Assembly (NCBI GenBank): GCA_947471745.1
Contig: CANJKZ010000927.1
Span: 1,186,501 to 1,250,500, forward strand
Length of the DNA: 64,000 bases
Direction: 5' to 3'
Source: Closterium sp. Naga37s-1
Taxonomy: Eukaryota; Streptophyta; Zygnematophyceae; Desmidiales; Closteriaceae
Below are positions 10,655 to 23,159 of this stretch, piece by piece (within the stretch, counting starts at the first letter, position 1; every line of letters begins with the position of its first letter). Both the position numbers and the translations under genes were made by a program. Below the pieces are notes generated by a model. That model ran no database searches. It saw nothing but the letters and a program-made list of their open reading frames with translations, and had not been told where the DNA came from.

Positions 10655-10657
10655 TAA

Positions 10658-10757
10658 GTGTTGGCTTCAACTGGGGGCGCTGAGTAATTGGGAGTGCTAA
10701 GTATGTGGGGGCGCCAAATGGTGGCGCTAAGTGGGGGCGCTATGTGGGGGCACAAAG
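10658..10757. repeat. CTAAGTGGGGGCG minisatellite, right part
   Basis: Continuation of the array left of the MITE, with units such as GGGGGCGCTGAGT and GGTGGCGCTAAGT, ending at a TGTTGG LTR start. Confidence 0.85.
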
Positions 10758-11147
10758 TGTTGGAAACATATAGTTCGCGCTTCTGATGTATCGAGCACTA
10801 TAACAAGAACGAAGCAGACTCATTGCGAAGCAACACAGAGTCAACCGAGCTACAGCGAAGCGGTTTACCAAAGGGACAACAGCAAGAAGTTGAAACGAAG
10901 GTCAAAGGTCAGTGACCTTTGACTCGACAAAAACAGCGCGACAGCAAGGACAAACAACTGACTCGCTATTGAGCAGTCACTGTATCGAGCCGCATCAGCA
11001 GTTACAATTGCAGTTGGGGAAACCTTTCATATTCTCTGTAATCATATAAAAGCCTTGTATCTCTATGTTATAATCAACTTATCTTGTTCTCACACACCAG
11101 TGCAAGGTGATTCATTCAGTTTCATTAAGGACGCTTCCGCTAATACA
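10758..11147 (+). repeat. putative 5' LTR of a second copia type
   Basis: It starts TGTTGGAAAC and ends CTAATACA, giving a TG...CA segment of ~390 bp with an ATATAAAAGCC TATA-like box near 11044. A degenerate primer site (TTATCAGCCTGAGCC) follows immediately. The inner gag confirms the orientation. No second copy is present in the window. Confidence 0.6.
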
Positions 11148-11174
11148 TTATCAGCCTGAGCCTTTGTCATTGAA

Positions 11175-11890
11175 ATGTTCCTAAGGGCTTTCTCAGCCCA
11201 ACATGTTGTGAGAGCTGACAAAGACAAAGCTCAACTATCTCCACTTCCTACAACAACAAAAGACATGCAACACAGAAGGAAAGGAGCTCGTCTACTGAAT
11301 CTCCTAGCACTACTCCTACTCCACCTCCAGCCTCTGGACTACAGACAGAAGGAGGCTTAACTCAGAGACCAGCTGCTGAGTCCACTGAAGCGCCTGTGAA
11401 TCAAGCAACCGGCTTCGACCCAAGCATGATGGAGAAATATTTATCCTTCATGTTGTTCTACGAACAACAACAACAACAACAACAACAAGCGGCACCTGCG
11501 CAGAAAAACAACAGCGACAACAACAACGGAGTTACTCCCACGAGCCTTGACAACCCCTCCTTTGCGCACGGAAATCAACAACCTACTTCGCACCATATGA
11601 GCCTCAATGCGGCTCCATCAGCTTCATGCCGAATTGACTTGCACCTGGACAAGAGACGAAGACACTGGATGCACTTCAGCTGCAGTCACAACTTGCACAC
11701 GTACTAAAACTACAAACAACACCATTTGACGGGAAGGATTTCTATACCTGGTCCTTCGAATTCGAGCTGATGATGGAGGGAGCTCAAATCCTCGGTTTCT
11801 TCGACGGCTCCCTGCCATACCCAACGCACGGGACACAGTACGACAAGCAGACAACCCAACGAGAGAGCATTTCACTTTCAATTTCATAGA
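11175..11890 (+). pseudogene. copia gag N-terminal region with polyglutamine
   Basis: A Ser/Thr/Pro-rich leader (about 11290-11395) leads into a segment with eight consecutive Gln (11467-11490), then in another frame a gag motif LKLQTTPFDGKDFYTWSFEFE (11703-11770) matching copia gag N-termini. The reading breaks at ~11700 and again upstream of 11290. Similarity ends near 11890 with no protease or integrase, so the element is truncated. Confidence 0.65.
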
Positions 11891-12904
11891 TTTTGTGAGC
11901 GGCGCTTTTACTTTCAGTTTGCATCTTAAAGCCCGAGGTCAACATGGTTTTTGTGAAAATCGAATAATGGCTTTAACATTGTTGGCGAAAGGCAAAAAGC
12001 GTAGCGAGAGCCAAACCAGCTAACGAGCAAACCTTGAATTCGTCACTCAAATGTGCGACAGGCTTCTCCAAGAATATAGGAAGAGAAGCCTCGAGCGCCT
12101 GAAAATGCCACACTGAAGGGCGAAATTGTGGGAGGCCCACTCTCAAGAAGGGGAATCCCCTAACAATGCAGGGCGACAACGGCAGAGACGCTCGCGACTT
12201 GGGTTTAGGGCATCGCAGCCAATCAGCCCTCTAGAAATGCATCTGTGCAATTGAAGAGCATTTCGCGACAAGAGCAGAAAGGGACGAGAAAAACGAAAAC
12301 ACTGGGTGTTGCGCTCGGTAAAAATGGATTGGCGCGCTCAGGTGTGGTAGGTAAAAACAGGGAACCAGCCGCAAATGCGACACGATAGCTCCAGCCACGT
12401 AATACTACGTGCCTGATGGTATTCAGGAGGACCTGGTAGGTCCCTCGACTACCAGCAATGCTTGTCCTTCGGCAGGTGATACAACAATAAAGCTAAGCAT
12501 GCACGTGACACCGCGGCGCAGGAGAAGTCAACATAATTCCCAGACTAGTGCAACATTTAGGATGAACGTTGGGAGTACGGAAAGCAGGAAGGTTGCCGGT
12601 TGTTGAGTTTGAGAGAGATCGATCAGTGGGAAGCGTACTCACATGGCATCAAGGTGTCGAGCGGAAAGGTCTACTCCCTACGATCTCGAGGAGAACGTCG
12701 GGGAAGCCGGAGTATCTGTGAGGAAAACATTCAGTGGAACTTACGAACACGATTGAATGCCCCAACGCCTCCAACTACGACGATAGTGCGCAGGACCAAA
12801 TCGACAATACGCATGCAATTGCGGTAGGAGGGAGGTAACGGCGTGCACCAGGGAGAAGATTAAGAGAGAAGCTCAGATTTATAGGGCGACGAAGCTGCAC
12901 TACC
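11891..12904. other. no recognisable gene
   Basis: Short open stretches only. I see no domain, repeat or LTR that I can name. It may include flank of the truncated copia fragment. Confidence 0.5.
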
Positions 12905-15900
12905 ATTGCCCCACGTTGTTTGTCTTTCACCCAGTCCTGCCGACTGTAAGGCAGCAGTGGTTGTCATTCCTCCCCACCCAGTCCATCCGTATACCTTAGG
13001 CACAACACCAGCAGCCTATGCACTGCAGTTCCCCTCATTCATTCATCCCCATCTGCATTCAAGGCATCACAAGTTAGGGCTACCTTTGCGTTGCTGCAGT
13101 TCGGCTTTTAGTGCCTCGCTGTTGCCGCAGGCATATCAACAAGTGGTGGTGCTGCCTTTTTGTCTCACTTGACTATCAACCCTTTCCCGTTTTGTGGTTA
13201 TGAGCAGGACGTGTTGCATGGTGCCGTTGCACCGCATTGTTTGTCTACCATCCATCCATCTCAGCGGGAGGCAGGGCAGGAAGCACATCGCTCCACTGCC
13301 TTTGACAGGCAAGTTGTGCCCGAAGCCCTACTTAATTTCTCAGCTATCCGCAGCACGCGTTGCTTCTGCCATTGCAAAAATTTGGCGTGTCATACACCTA
13401 TCACTAGTGCTGCAGGCATAGCGGTACATGGCTCTGCTGCATTTGCACTGCAGTTGTTTGTCAACTGACCATCCCTCCGTGGTGCTTCATTCTTAGCAAT
13501 GCGAGATGCAGATGCCTGCATAATAAGGTTGTTTCTAAACCATCCCACACCGGTATGTATGGAGAAGCATACGGACTTCTTGCACATGGCTTTGTACTCT
13601 GTTTTGCAGTCATCCATCCATCTCGGCGGACTCCAGCACTACTGCGCGTCGCACTACTGCCTTGGCAGGTTAGTTGTCTTTCACCCCACCCAGATGAGAT
13701 TAAGACCCACAAGGCTTGTTGCGGCTGCCTTTGCACAGTGCATGTTCAGTGGTTCATTGATCAGCCATGCCTCCCACCTAGAGTTACTTGGCTTTGTGGC
13801 CTTTGCACTTCGGTTGTCTGTGAACCGCCCCTGTCTGGTACTGCATGCACAGCATTACTTGGGCCGGCTACCTTACCACTGCTGCTATGCGGGTTTGCGT
13901 GCCTTGCTAGTGCCGCAGGCACAGCAGCACGTGGTGTTGTTGTCTTTGCACTTCACTTGACTTAATCCCTTTGCAGGTAGTGTTGCTTCGGTCGTTGCAC
14001 TTCTGAAATTGGAAGTCATCCATCCCTCGGGGCTGCCACCTGCAAAACAGCACATCACACCGTTGCACTGGCAAGTCAGTTGCCATCCAGCCTAGGGTGG
14101 TTTTAAAACTACCTGTTTCGCTAGTTGCTGCTGTCTTTGCTTTGCAACTGGGGTGGTTGTCGTCCATATTAGGGTGCTGCCTCGTCCAATGCGGTAAGTG
14201 GCTCTGGTTGCCTTTGTGCTGCTGCTGTTTGGGTTTAGGGTCCTTTCTTGGTACGGCTGGCAAAGCAGCACGTGGTGCCCCTGCCTTAGCATTTTACTTG
14301 TGTGCCATCCCTGTATGGTTATCCAAGGATCTGCATATCTAGTTGCTTCATTCGTTGCACTTCCGGGATTGGAAGTCATCCATCCCTCGGGGCTGCCACC
14401 GGGAAAACAGGACATCGCACCACTGCACTGGTAGGTCAGTTGCCAGCCAGCCTGGGGTGGTTTTACATCTACATGTTTCACTAGTTGTCGATGTCTTTGA
14501 TTCGCAAATGGACTGGTTGTTGTTCATTTCCTGCTGCCTCATGCATTGCAGTAATTGGCTTTGGTAGCCTTTGCACTGCTGCTGTTCAGGATTTGCATGT
14601 CTTTTTGGACTTATTGCTACAGTCGTTGCGCAGAACTTATCTGTCATCGATCCATAAGGCTGCCACAGGAACAACAGCACATTGCACCACCGCCTTGGCA
14701 GGTCAGTTGCCACAGAGCTGTCTGCAGCACTAGTTGCTGCTGCGTTTACACAGTGTTGGCTTGTTATCCCATCATCACTGGTGCCTCGTTCATAGTAGTA
14801 CTTGGCTCTGCAGCCCTACCGTGACACTCGTTAGTCAAACATCCCTCTCTGGTGCGAAGCATTGAATCATCAACCATCCCTGACTGGTACCACAGTCGCA
14901 TCATCCCCTGCTCGTGAAGCCTAGCACACCGCAGGTGATGTGTGGCTATGGTCACAGTAATGTGTGCCTCTTGTCCTACTGTCTCTTATGCCACGTCACT
15001 GATGTCATTTGGATGGTATGTCGTCTCTTCTGCATCTAACACAGCAAGCGTGGTCACCCTTGCAACAACCAAAACAAGGGTGTTGACGGCTGCTGCTGTC
15101 ACCGCATGAACTGGCCACCATGGCGAATGTTGCAACGGCTTTAGCTGCCCTGCCATAGTTGGCCCTGCGCTAGCTGGCTTTGAGATGCTACTGTTCAGCT
15201 TTTAGTGCCTCATTGGTGCCGCATGCACAGCAGCACCTGGTGTTGCTGCCTTTGCATTTCACTTCTCGTACATTCCTTTCCCATTTTCCAGCTTGTTGAC
15301 AGAACGTGTTGCTGCAGCCGTTGCACTGCTGAGTTAAGGGGACTTGCATCCATCTAATCGGCCACAAGGGCAGGAGGCACATTGCACCGCAGCCTTGGCA
15401 GGTCGGTGGTCATCTAGCCGTCCCTGATTTCAAAGCTATCCACAGCACTAGTTGCAGCCTTAGCGTTTCGGTTGTTTACACCCCTCCCTGTCTGGGGTTG
15501 AAGGCACAGCAGCACGTGGTGCCGCTGTGTTTGTAGTGACATGTTCTTTCATGCTCAGCAGTGCGAGGCGCTGAGTCATTTGCATGGTAGTTGTAACTCA
15601 AACCTCCTGCCTAATACTAGGGGCACATCACCACTTGTCCCCGTTAGCCAAGGTCTTGGATGCTGTGCAGGTTCGCATGCCTCGCTGGCGCCCCAGGCAC
15701 AGCAGCGCCTGGTGTTGCTGCCTTTGCATTTCACTTGTCTTACATTTCGCCGCCCATGTTCCAGCTTGTTGACAGGACGTGTTGCTGCAGCCATTGCACT
15801 GCTGGGTTTAGAAGACATCCATCCATCTAAACGGCCACAAGGGCAGGAGGCTCATCGCGCCGCAGCCTTGGCAGGTCAGTTGTCATACAGCTCACCCTGA

Positions 15901-16100
15901 TTTCTCACCTATCTTCAGGCACAACAGCTCAGCGCACCGCTACCTTGGCAGGTAAGTTTTGATCTCGCCTTCCCCGATTTGGCGACAAAGCTTCGTTCTT
16001 GGCTCTGCCACCTTTGCACTGCGCTTGTTTGTTAGCCACTCATATCAAGTGACCCATTATCCGCAGCAGTTGGGCCAACTGCCTTATCACTTCATGTGTC
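12905..16100. repeat. degenerate long-period repeat array
   Basis: Related modules recur: CATCCATCC, then a GCCACAGG-type stretch, then ACATCGCACC, then GCCTTGGCAGGTCAGTTG. Copies are visible near 13250, 13620, 14010, 14370, 14640, 15340 and 15815. The segments starting 13982 and 14342 match over >200 bases (period 360); those starting 15308 and 15781 match at period 473. No coding signal survives between stops. It resembles an old satellite or a decayed multi-copy element. Confidence 0.7.
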
Positions 16101-17266
16101 ATATATCCCTCACTGTTGGGCAGCTAGATGCACGTCATCAATAATTATGCCCGCCTGCCCATCATCCCACATGGGCATCTGTCTTACCCATCATGTGCGT
16201 GCATGCCCTCTTACTTATGTAGTTTTCCCGGTATGCCCAATCCAGTAGTTCAAGTGTACATCCAGCAGCGCAATCATGCAAGGATGCCACGAAGGGCAGT
16301 GCGAACATATCAAAGCATATGCGGCCTCTGTTGTACGTGCTACGTGTGGGATTGTCCGCTTTGTTCACTAGCGAGGCTATGGCGACACCCGACGACGTTA
16401 TTCATTTCTTGGCAGAGGCAGCACCAGATGCGACGCTTTGACTCATTACAGCTAGACTAGCTGTAGGTAAGTTGAAGAATGGTTTTGTGTCAACACATAT
16501 CAGTTGCATAGTTCAATTCAGTGAATATGAGTACTGTGTGCACCTTCATATGTGAACCCAAATGACACCCAGATCCCGAGTCAGAGGGCACGCAAACCGG
16601 CGCCATGGTCGAGATGCACCGTCAAGAGTATAGTCGCATTTTCACAGGGCGCGTTCACGGAGGCTACGAGAAGATCACAGATCTACTAGGACGACCGAAT
16701 CGAGTGCTGCCTAGCGTCAAGTTTTCCTTTCCGATTATGAAGCTCGATCATCGCGGGAGACCTAAACCTGTGACGGGCCTATCTTGGGGTGGAGCGAGGC
16801 GTGGAAAGGCATTTTCCCTCCTGCGCCAGGGAGGTAATAAGCTGCTTGCATTTGAAAGATCCACCATTAGAAAGATATCCACGCACTGTGCTCCTTCGGT
16901 CCTTCCTATTCCACTCAACAAGTTGTAGCTTATCCCATCGCTCTCGATATAATACAGGTAGTCTCGGGCTGGGGGCCGGCTCCGAGTTAGCAGACCGTGA
17001 TGTGGTGGATGCTGTTATGGATTCACCTAATCTAATGGCGCAGGACTGCACCGACTGTCGAGCTCTCGATCGGGAGTGCATACAGTCTACCCCCGACAAC
17101 ACACCGCTGCCAGCACCGACGCCAACGGCAACAACACGCACGCCTGAGGACCTGTAAGCATCTACCATGTTTGATGATGTGGCTGACGCATGAAACATTC
17201 CATGCAAATCAGCCCAACACAGGATTTGACATCCAACCTCTTATGCTTTTGTTTTTCTTTTGATAT
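16101..17266. other. unassigned region upstream of the Kolobok-type transposase
   Basis: An open stretch of 107 codons at 16605-16928 (plus) has no domain I recognise. It could be a 5' exon of the transposase, since a GTAAGC donor-like site occurs at 17154, but no junction can be demonstrated. Confidence 0.3.
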
Positions 17267-18733
17267 GTGCACTACCTCTCGTCACGTCGCATGCAACCGC
17301 GCCCGATCGCGCATGCAACAGTCCCTAGGCACTGGCCTGCCTCACCAAATGTCAATGAGATTTCTGAACAACGGGTATGTCTCGTCGAACCGCGTACTCT
17401 CGTTGGATTCTTCAAGGGATGTCGGTTGGTGTACTCGCATCAACAGACATGCGGTGGAGCCATGTCTTTGAGGTCATGGAAATATTCTTGGGCATCAGTG
17501 GGCACGTTTTGGAGATGTGATGCGTGCTCCCATGGTGTGGAATTCTGGTCATGCACCAATCAAACCGTTGAGAAAAGAAGAGCGGGTGTCGGGGCACGCG
17601 TGCCTATGCTCCATTCCAAATTCGTAGGAGCATTTGTGCTTGCTGGGATGGATTATCAACAGATGTGGGAGTTTAGCTGCAATTTCGGTATCCCATGTCC
17701 CGGAAAAGGCACTTTTTATAAGTATCTAGGGGGTGATAATGGGTTGTGGAACACGATTCTTAGGGAGGCGGAGAAATCCATGGCAGCGGTACGAGAAGAG
17801 ATGAAGAAACGAGACATTTCCGGGGAATGGTAACGGTAGACGGTCGGTGGTCACATGTCCGAGAGGGCGAATGGTGTACCGTATCATTCATGGATGCTGT
17901 TACGCAGAAGTTATTGTACTGTGCGACAACAAGGAAGGGGGTTGATGATACGTCATCTGTGCGATTGGAGCGGGTTGCGTTCGACAAAGGAGTTGATGAG
18001 CTGGCGATGTTGGGATTTGAAGGGGGAGGAATCATTTCGGACCAAGGAACGACATTCAGAGGTGCTGCGACAGAGCGGAAACTGAACCATCAGGTGGATT
18101 GGTGGCACGTGAAGAAAACGTTGTACAAGCTTTTCTGCAAAGAGCTTCAGGATGCTGTGCGGGTGCCGGTAGTCCTGGACAAGGCAAGTTGTATTGAGGA
18201 GCTGTGGTTGGCTATGGAAAGCGAGGGCGCTCAACGTCATCACCAAGTGTGGGTGACCATTCCGGGTGAGGAATGTCTGGTGGTGTCCCGCCTAGGTGTG
18301 TTACTGAGAACTGGGGGATGGAATGTGCTCTTTACGAGCCTGGGTCAGAAACACACAAGGCGGTACTTGCTTGGTTCGAGAAACGGTTATCCCCGGAAAA
18401 GGTGAAGTCTTTGTTCACGGTGCCAACAGCTCTGTCAATGAGTCATTCCATTCTCTGATCCTCAAATACGCCCCTAAGCGTATTCGGTTCCAGGATAGTC
18501 TTGCGCCGCCGGTGGCTCTCGCGGTCTTTCACTGGAATAACTCGATGGATAGATTGGTCACTTCCTATCACACACGAGTGCGGCAAGCGACGCGGGTGCG
18601 TCGGGGCAACAAGGATCGAACACTCGGACCCATGGATTGGTCGTGGGTTGATCGGATCATGGCTGAGTGGCAACGGTCGTTAGGGGAAGGTGTCGATGAC
18701 GATATTATTGAAGATGCATCAAGGGGCCAATGA
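17267..18733 (+). pseudogene. Kolobok-superfamily DDE transposase, frameshifted
   Basis: Three overlapping frames read as one protein. 17267-17833 carries a Cys-containing segment (WRCDACSHGVEFWSC) and helices before the core. 17827-18260 begins VTVDGRWSH (first catalytic Asp), has IISDQGTTFRG (second Asp) and HQVDWWHVKKTLYK, a signature of Kolobok-type transposases. 18323-18733 has NESFHSLILKYAPKR with the probable catalytic Glu and ALAVFHWNN. The first break looks like loss of one G at ~17830; further breaks lie at 18250-18430. The enzyme would nick TTAA targets by family knowledge. I could not find terminal inverted repeats. Other DDE groups with a similar HQ-D-WH motif are an alternative. 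Confidence 0.7.
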
Positions 18734-20480
18734 TCGGAACAGCAGTCCGCTGACATATCTGATGGAGGGGGCCACCCATCTGTACAGCAGCCCGCTACAC
18801 CTGTGCGACGTAGTGGGAGGGGTCGCGATCGGTCATCGACGCATAAGGCTGCGCGCAGACTTCTAGGCGAGACTAGTTGCACATTTGCCACATATCACAC
18901 CCTATCTCATCAACTAATGTTACAAGTCAATTGGACCGACAATTTCTGTTTGTGCTAATGTTATAGGTGACGTCACCAACTATCCTCGGAAAACATCCAC
19001 GACACACCTATGGGGTTCAAAATGGTCCAACATTATCACGTTGGCCGCCACGCCGCATCGCTTCCGATATATACGGCACTCATGAGCTTGCCCTAGGTTA
19101 ATAATGAACCCTACTCGTGTTATTAGTTATCCTCAAACACCAACACTAGTGGGCCTTCAGATTTATCCCCCCATCTCCCCTCCACACTTCCCTGTCTCCC
19201 TCAACTCCCTCCTCTTTACCAAAAACCTTCAGAAGCACTGTCTCCCCATCCCCCATCCCTGCGATACATCCGATGTCAGCGCCTAAAATTGGTCCCGCCA
19301 GTGCAGGGAGTGCCGCTGGTGCCGTACTTGCCGAGGGATATGGAGGTGGCAGGGCGGCTTTCCCTGGTGGTTTGCCTCGGCCCCCTGGGACGTCTGCCGC
19401 CTTGTGGCAAATGACACCTGGTACGGTGCAGGTGACTCTGGTGTATTGCAGTTGACCGATGGTGCATTTGTCTAATGCACTAGTGCAGGATATCCTATGC
19501 CATCTCCCCATTTTTCTCCACTTCTTCTCACTCCTAGCTCCACCGACAACTCTCCCATCCTTCCCATGATTCCTATTAGAAATCATCTCAAAGACAATCA
19601 CCTTGACTCTTTCCCACCTCCCCTCTCTCCCTTTTTTTCCCCCCTTCTCCACCGCTCCCCACTCCCCACATTTTGACAGCCATTCCACAGAGTATGCAAT
19701 GAGAGGTAGCTTGTCAACCTGCTGCTCCTCCTCCTTGTTCTCAGCTCCCTTTACCATCTTCTTCTCCTCTGCCCCCCACCCCACTCCCCCCACTCCCCCA
19801 CGACCCCCCCATCCCCCCCCTCCCCCCTCCGCAAATCAGCCATTGCAAAGCTCCAGCAAGGAGAGCCCTTCGAAATTTTCCCTCTATCCCTCCTTTCATG
19901 TGCCCGACGCCACCACTCTTTGCCACTCCTCTCTGCTGGGCTTACCTGGACATATTTGGCGAAACCGTCTTGAGTGAAGCTCCACATAAATCTCACAATG
20001 TATCTTGGGGAATTCGGCTTTACCGTAGTTTATTGGCATGGCAAGTCGTTTTTCTAAGGGCGTGTCATACTTGGTGAACTTGCAGTTCATTCAAAGCAGC
20101 TGACTATGATGTGGCCGGTTCTATAACGGCAAGTGTGCTTCACGGATTCGAAGTGCTACGTACCGGTACCAACCTAAACATTCTTTGGCGAGATGTGTTT
20201 TCACCATGTATGACACACCCTTGTACCGAGAAACCGTTTTTGGATACTAGTATCCTTGACATTGGCTGTGTTGTGCATGTTTGGTAGGGAATATCGCAGC
20301 TAGGCACAAGCTAACTTCATGTCTTTTTACGTGTTGGAGCTCGGGTCAAGATTGCGATAGGGCATACACAGTACACCCCTTGTACACAGTATCATCAACA
20401 GGTGAACCCAATTCAGCCTATAAACCACTGGCACCAAACAAAGCATGACCCACTAGTCGATCCCTGCTGCCAATCTCCAT
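18734..20480. other. no gene; pyrimidine-rich stretches
   Basis: C/T-rich runs on the plus strand at 19140-19260 and 19490-19850 generate long open minus-strand frames of low complexity. Nothing recognisable was seen at 19850-20480. Confidence 0.5.
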
Positions 20481-20819
20481 ATCATGCCGCGGCCTCTTCA
20501 CTCTGTGCTTGCCTTCTTGCACCTTCCTCCCATGCCACTCCGCACTGACCACACCACACAGCTCTACTCGATTCAAATGCCTTTGCCCCATGATCCAGAT
20601 TCAGCACAATTGCCTGCACAGTGTCGGCTATCACGCATGAGCGCACGCAGGCATGCACACACGCAGGCACGCACGGAGGCAGAAAGACACAGACACAGAT
20701 CAAACGCAGGCAGACATGCAGTCAGGCAAAGTGCAGACCAGGGTTCCGCAACACATGTGAGGAGGAAACTGAGGGAGAATATGAAGAGCAGACAAGTGGT
20801 GCGTGTGAGTGCCGTGGAA

Positions 20820-21240
20820 GGGAGCACGGGGAAGCAGGGGAGGGGATGGGGGGAAGCAGGGAAAGGGACATGGGGAAGCAGGGAAGGGGATGGGGGGAAG
20901 CAGGGAACGGGACATGGGGAAGCAGGGAAGGGAACACGGGGAAGTTGGGAAGGGGATGGGGGGAAGCAAGGAAGGGGACATGGGGAAGCAGGGAAGGGGA
21001 TGGGGGGAAGGGAAGAGGATGGGGGGAAGCATGTAAAGGGATGGGGCACCAGAAGGGAAGGGGATGGGGGGAAGCAAGGAAAGGGACACGGGGAAGCAGG
21101 GAAGGGGACGGGGGGAGGCGGGGAAGGGGAGTTGTGGAAGCAGGGAAGGGGATGGGGGGAAGCAGGGAAGGGGACATGGGGAAGCAGGGAGGGGGACATG
21201 GGGTAGTAACGGGAAGGGGACATGGGGAATGATGAAAGCA
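20820..21240 (+). repeat. purine-rich minisatellite (GGGGAAGCAGGGAAGGGGAT)
   Basis: About 18-20 imperfect units of a 20-25 bp motif, GGGGGGAAGCAGGGAAGGGGAT or the ACATGGGGAAGCAGGGA variant, strictly purine-biased on the plus strand. Open frames on both strands here are by-products of the repeat. Confidence 0.95.
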
Positions 21241-21423
21241 TGTATGGGGAAATAGATGGGTGCACACGCACGGGAACAACAGGGCAGCTGGTGAGGAGTG
21301 AGGGGGAAGGGGAGGGCATGAAAAGGAAGGGATGGGGAAGGGGAAGGACAGGGCAGGGAGGGAAAGGCAGGGATGGGGAGGGCAGGTGGGTGGAGTCTGG
21401 GGGAGAAGGCAGGTAATATGTTA

Positions 21424-21640
21424 TGAGGAAGGTGGGGGGTGAGTTGCATGAGAAAGGATGGGAACGAATGAGAGAGGGTGGGGAGAAATGAGAGGGGGTG
21501 GGGAGAAATGAGAGAGGGTGGGGAGAAATGAGAGAGGGTGGGGAGAAATGAGAGAGGATGGGGAGAAATGAGAGAGGGTGGGGAAAAATGAGTGAGGGTG
21601 GGAAGGAATGAGTGAGTGAGGGAAGGAATGTGGGGGAGTA
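21424..21640 (+). repeat. GGTGGGGAGAAATGAGAGAG tandem repeat
   Basis: About nine copies of a ~20-bp unit, purine-rich on the plus strand, with single-base variants (AGAGGATG, GAGTGAGG). Confidence 0.9.
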
Positions 21641-21841
21641 GGGAAGGGGATGGGGGGAAGCATTGCAGGGGATGCACCGTCTTGACCAAAAACCTTCAGA
21701 TGCACCGTCTCTTACGACGGGGCGTAAGTTGGCACTCCCCTAGGCTTGGCAGGAAGTTGAATTGCCAGCGAATGGCATTATCAGTGATCAAACCGCTCCT
21801 CCAACATGCTCCACGCCACATGCACCTTCTGTCACACCTGC

Positions 21842-22492
21842 GCGCGGATGGGGGGAAGCAGAGAAGGGGATGGGGGGAAGCAGAGAAGGGGATGGGGGGA
21901 AGCAGGGAACGGGATGGGGGGAAGCAAGGGAAGGGGATTGGGGGAAGCAGGGAACGGGATGGGGGGAAGCAGAGAAGGGGATGGGGGGAAGCAGGGAAGG
22001 GGATACGGGGAAACAGGGTAGGGAATGGGGGGAAGCAGGGAAGGGGATGGGGGGAAGCAGAGAAGGGGATTGGGGGAAGCAGGGGAGGGGGATTGGGGGA
22101 AGCAGGGAACGGGATGGGGGGAAGCAGGGAACGGGATGGGGGGAAGCAAGGGAAGGGGACTGGGGGAAGCAGGGAACGGGATGGGGGGAAGCAGAGAAGG
22201 GGATGGGGGGAAGCAGAGAAGGGGACATGGGGAAACAGGGTAGGGAATGGGGGGAAGTAGGGAAGGGGATGGGGGGAAGCAGAGAAGGGAATGGGGGGAA
22301 GCAGGGAAGGGGATGGGGGGAAGCAGGGAAGGGGATTGGGGGAAGCAGGGAAGGGGATGGGGGGAAGCAGGGAACGGGATGGGGGGAAGCAGGGAAGGGG
22401 ATGGGGGTAAGCAGGGAAGGGGATGGGGGGAAGCAGGGAAGGGGATGGGGGGAAGCAGGGAAGGGGATGGGGGGAAGCAGGGACAAGGAGTA
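21842..22492 (+). repeat. purine-rich minisatellite, second block
   Basis: About 28 units of GGATGGGGGGAAGCAG plus a (G/A)GGAA(G/C)G variable part, the same family as 20820-21240. Each unit holds three or more G-runs, so the plus strand could form G-quadruplexes. Confidence 0.95.
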
Positions 22493-22596
22493 GGCAGAAA
22501 GGGGTACCTGTGTGAAGGAACATGGGGGAGATGTAGTGAGGTGGAAGGGAACAACGACAAGGGAATACAAGCAAGTGCACATGGTGAAGGCATGCA

Positions 22597-22925
22597 TTGG
22601 GAGACAGTGATGTATTGGGAGACAGTGATGTATTGGGAGACAGTGATGTATTGGGAGACAGTGATGTATTGGGAGACAGTGATGTATTGGGAGACAGTGA
22701 TGTATTGGGAGACAGTGATGTATTGGGAGACAGTGATGTATTGGGAGACAGTGATGTATTGGGAGACAGTGATGTATTGGGAGACAGTGATGTATTGGGA
22801 GACAGTGATGTATTGGGAGACAGTGATGTATTGGGAGACAGTGATGTATTGGGAGACAGTGATGTATTGGGAGACAGTGATGTATTGGGAGACAGTGATG
22901 TATTGGGAGACAGTGATGTATTGGG
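22597..22925 (+). repeat. 18-bp tandem repeat, 18 copies
   Basis: The unit GGGAGACAGTGATGTATT repeats 18 times with no variation visible. Since 18 is divisible by 3, every frame is an open repeat (for example GDSDVL on plus). There is no sign that it is translated. Confidence 0.95.
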
Positions 22926-23054
22926 CACATGCATGGAAGCGAAGGGAAGCCAGGAGAAGGCATGAGGAAAGGAAGGGCAGGGATGGAAGGGAGGGCATGG
23001 GGAGGGCGGGGCAGGGATGGAAGGGCAGGAATGGGGAGGACAGATGGGTGGAAT

Positions 23055-23150
23055 GTGAGGGTGCGAAGGGGATGGGGGGTAGCAGGGAAGGGGATGGGGG
23101 GTAGCAGGGAAGGGGATGAGGGGAAGCAGGGCATATGAGGGGGGGAAGCA
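23055..23150 (+). repeat. purine-rich minisatellite, third small block
   Basis: Four further units of the GGGGATGGGGGGTAGCAGGGAA type after a spacer at 22930-23055. Confidence 0.8.
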
Positions 23151-23159
23151 GGGCATATG

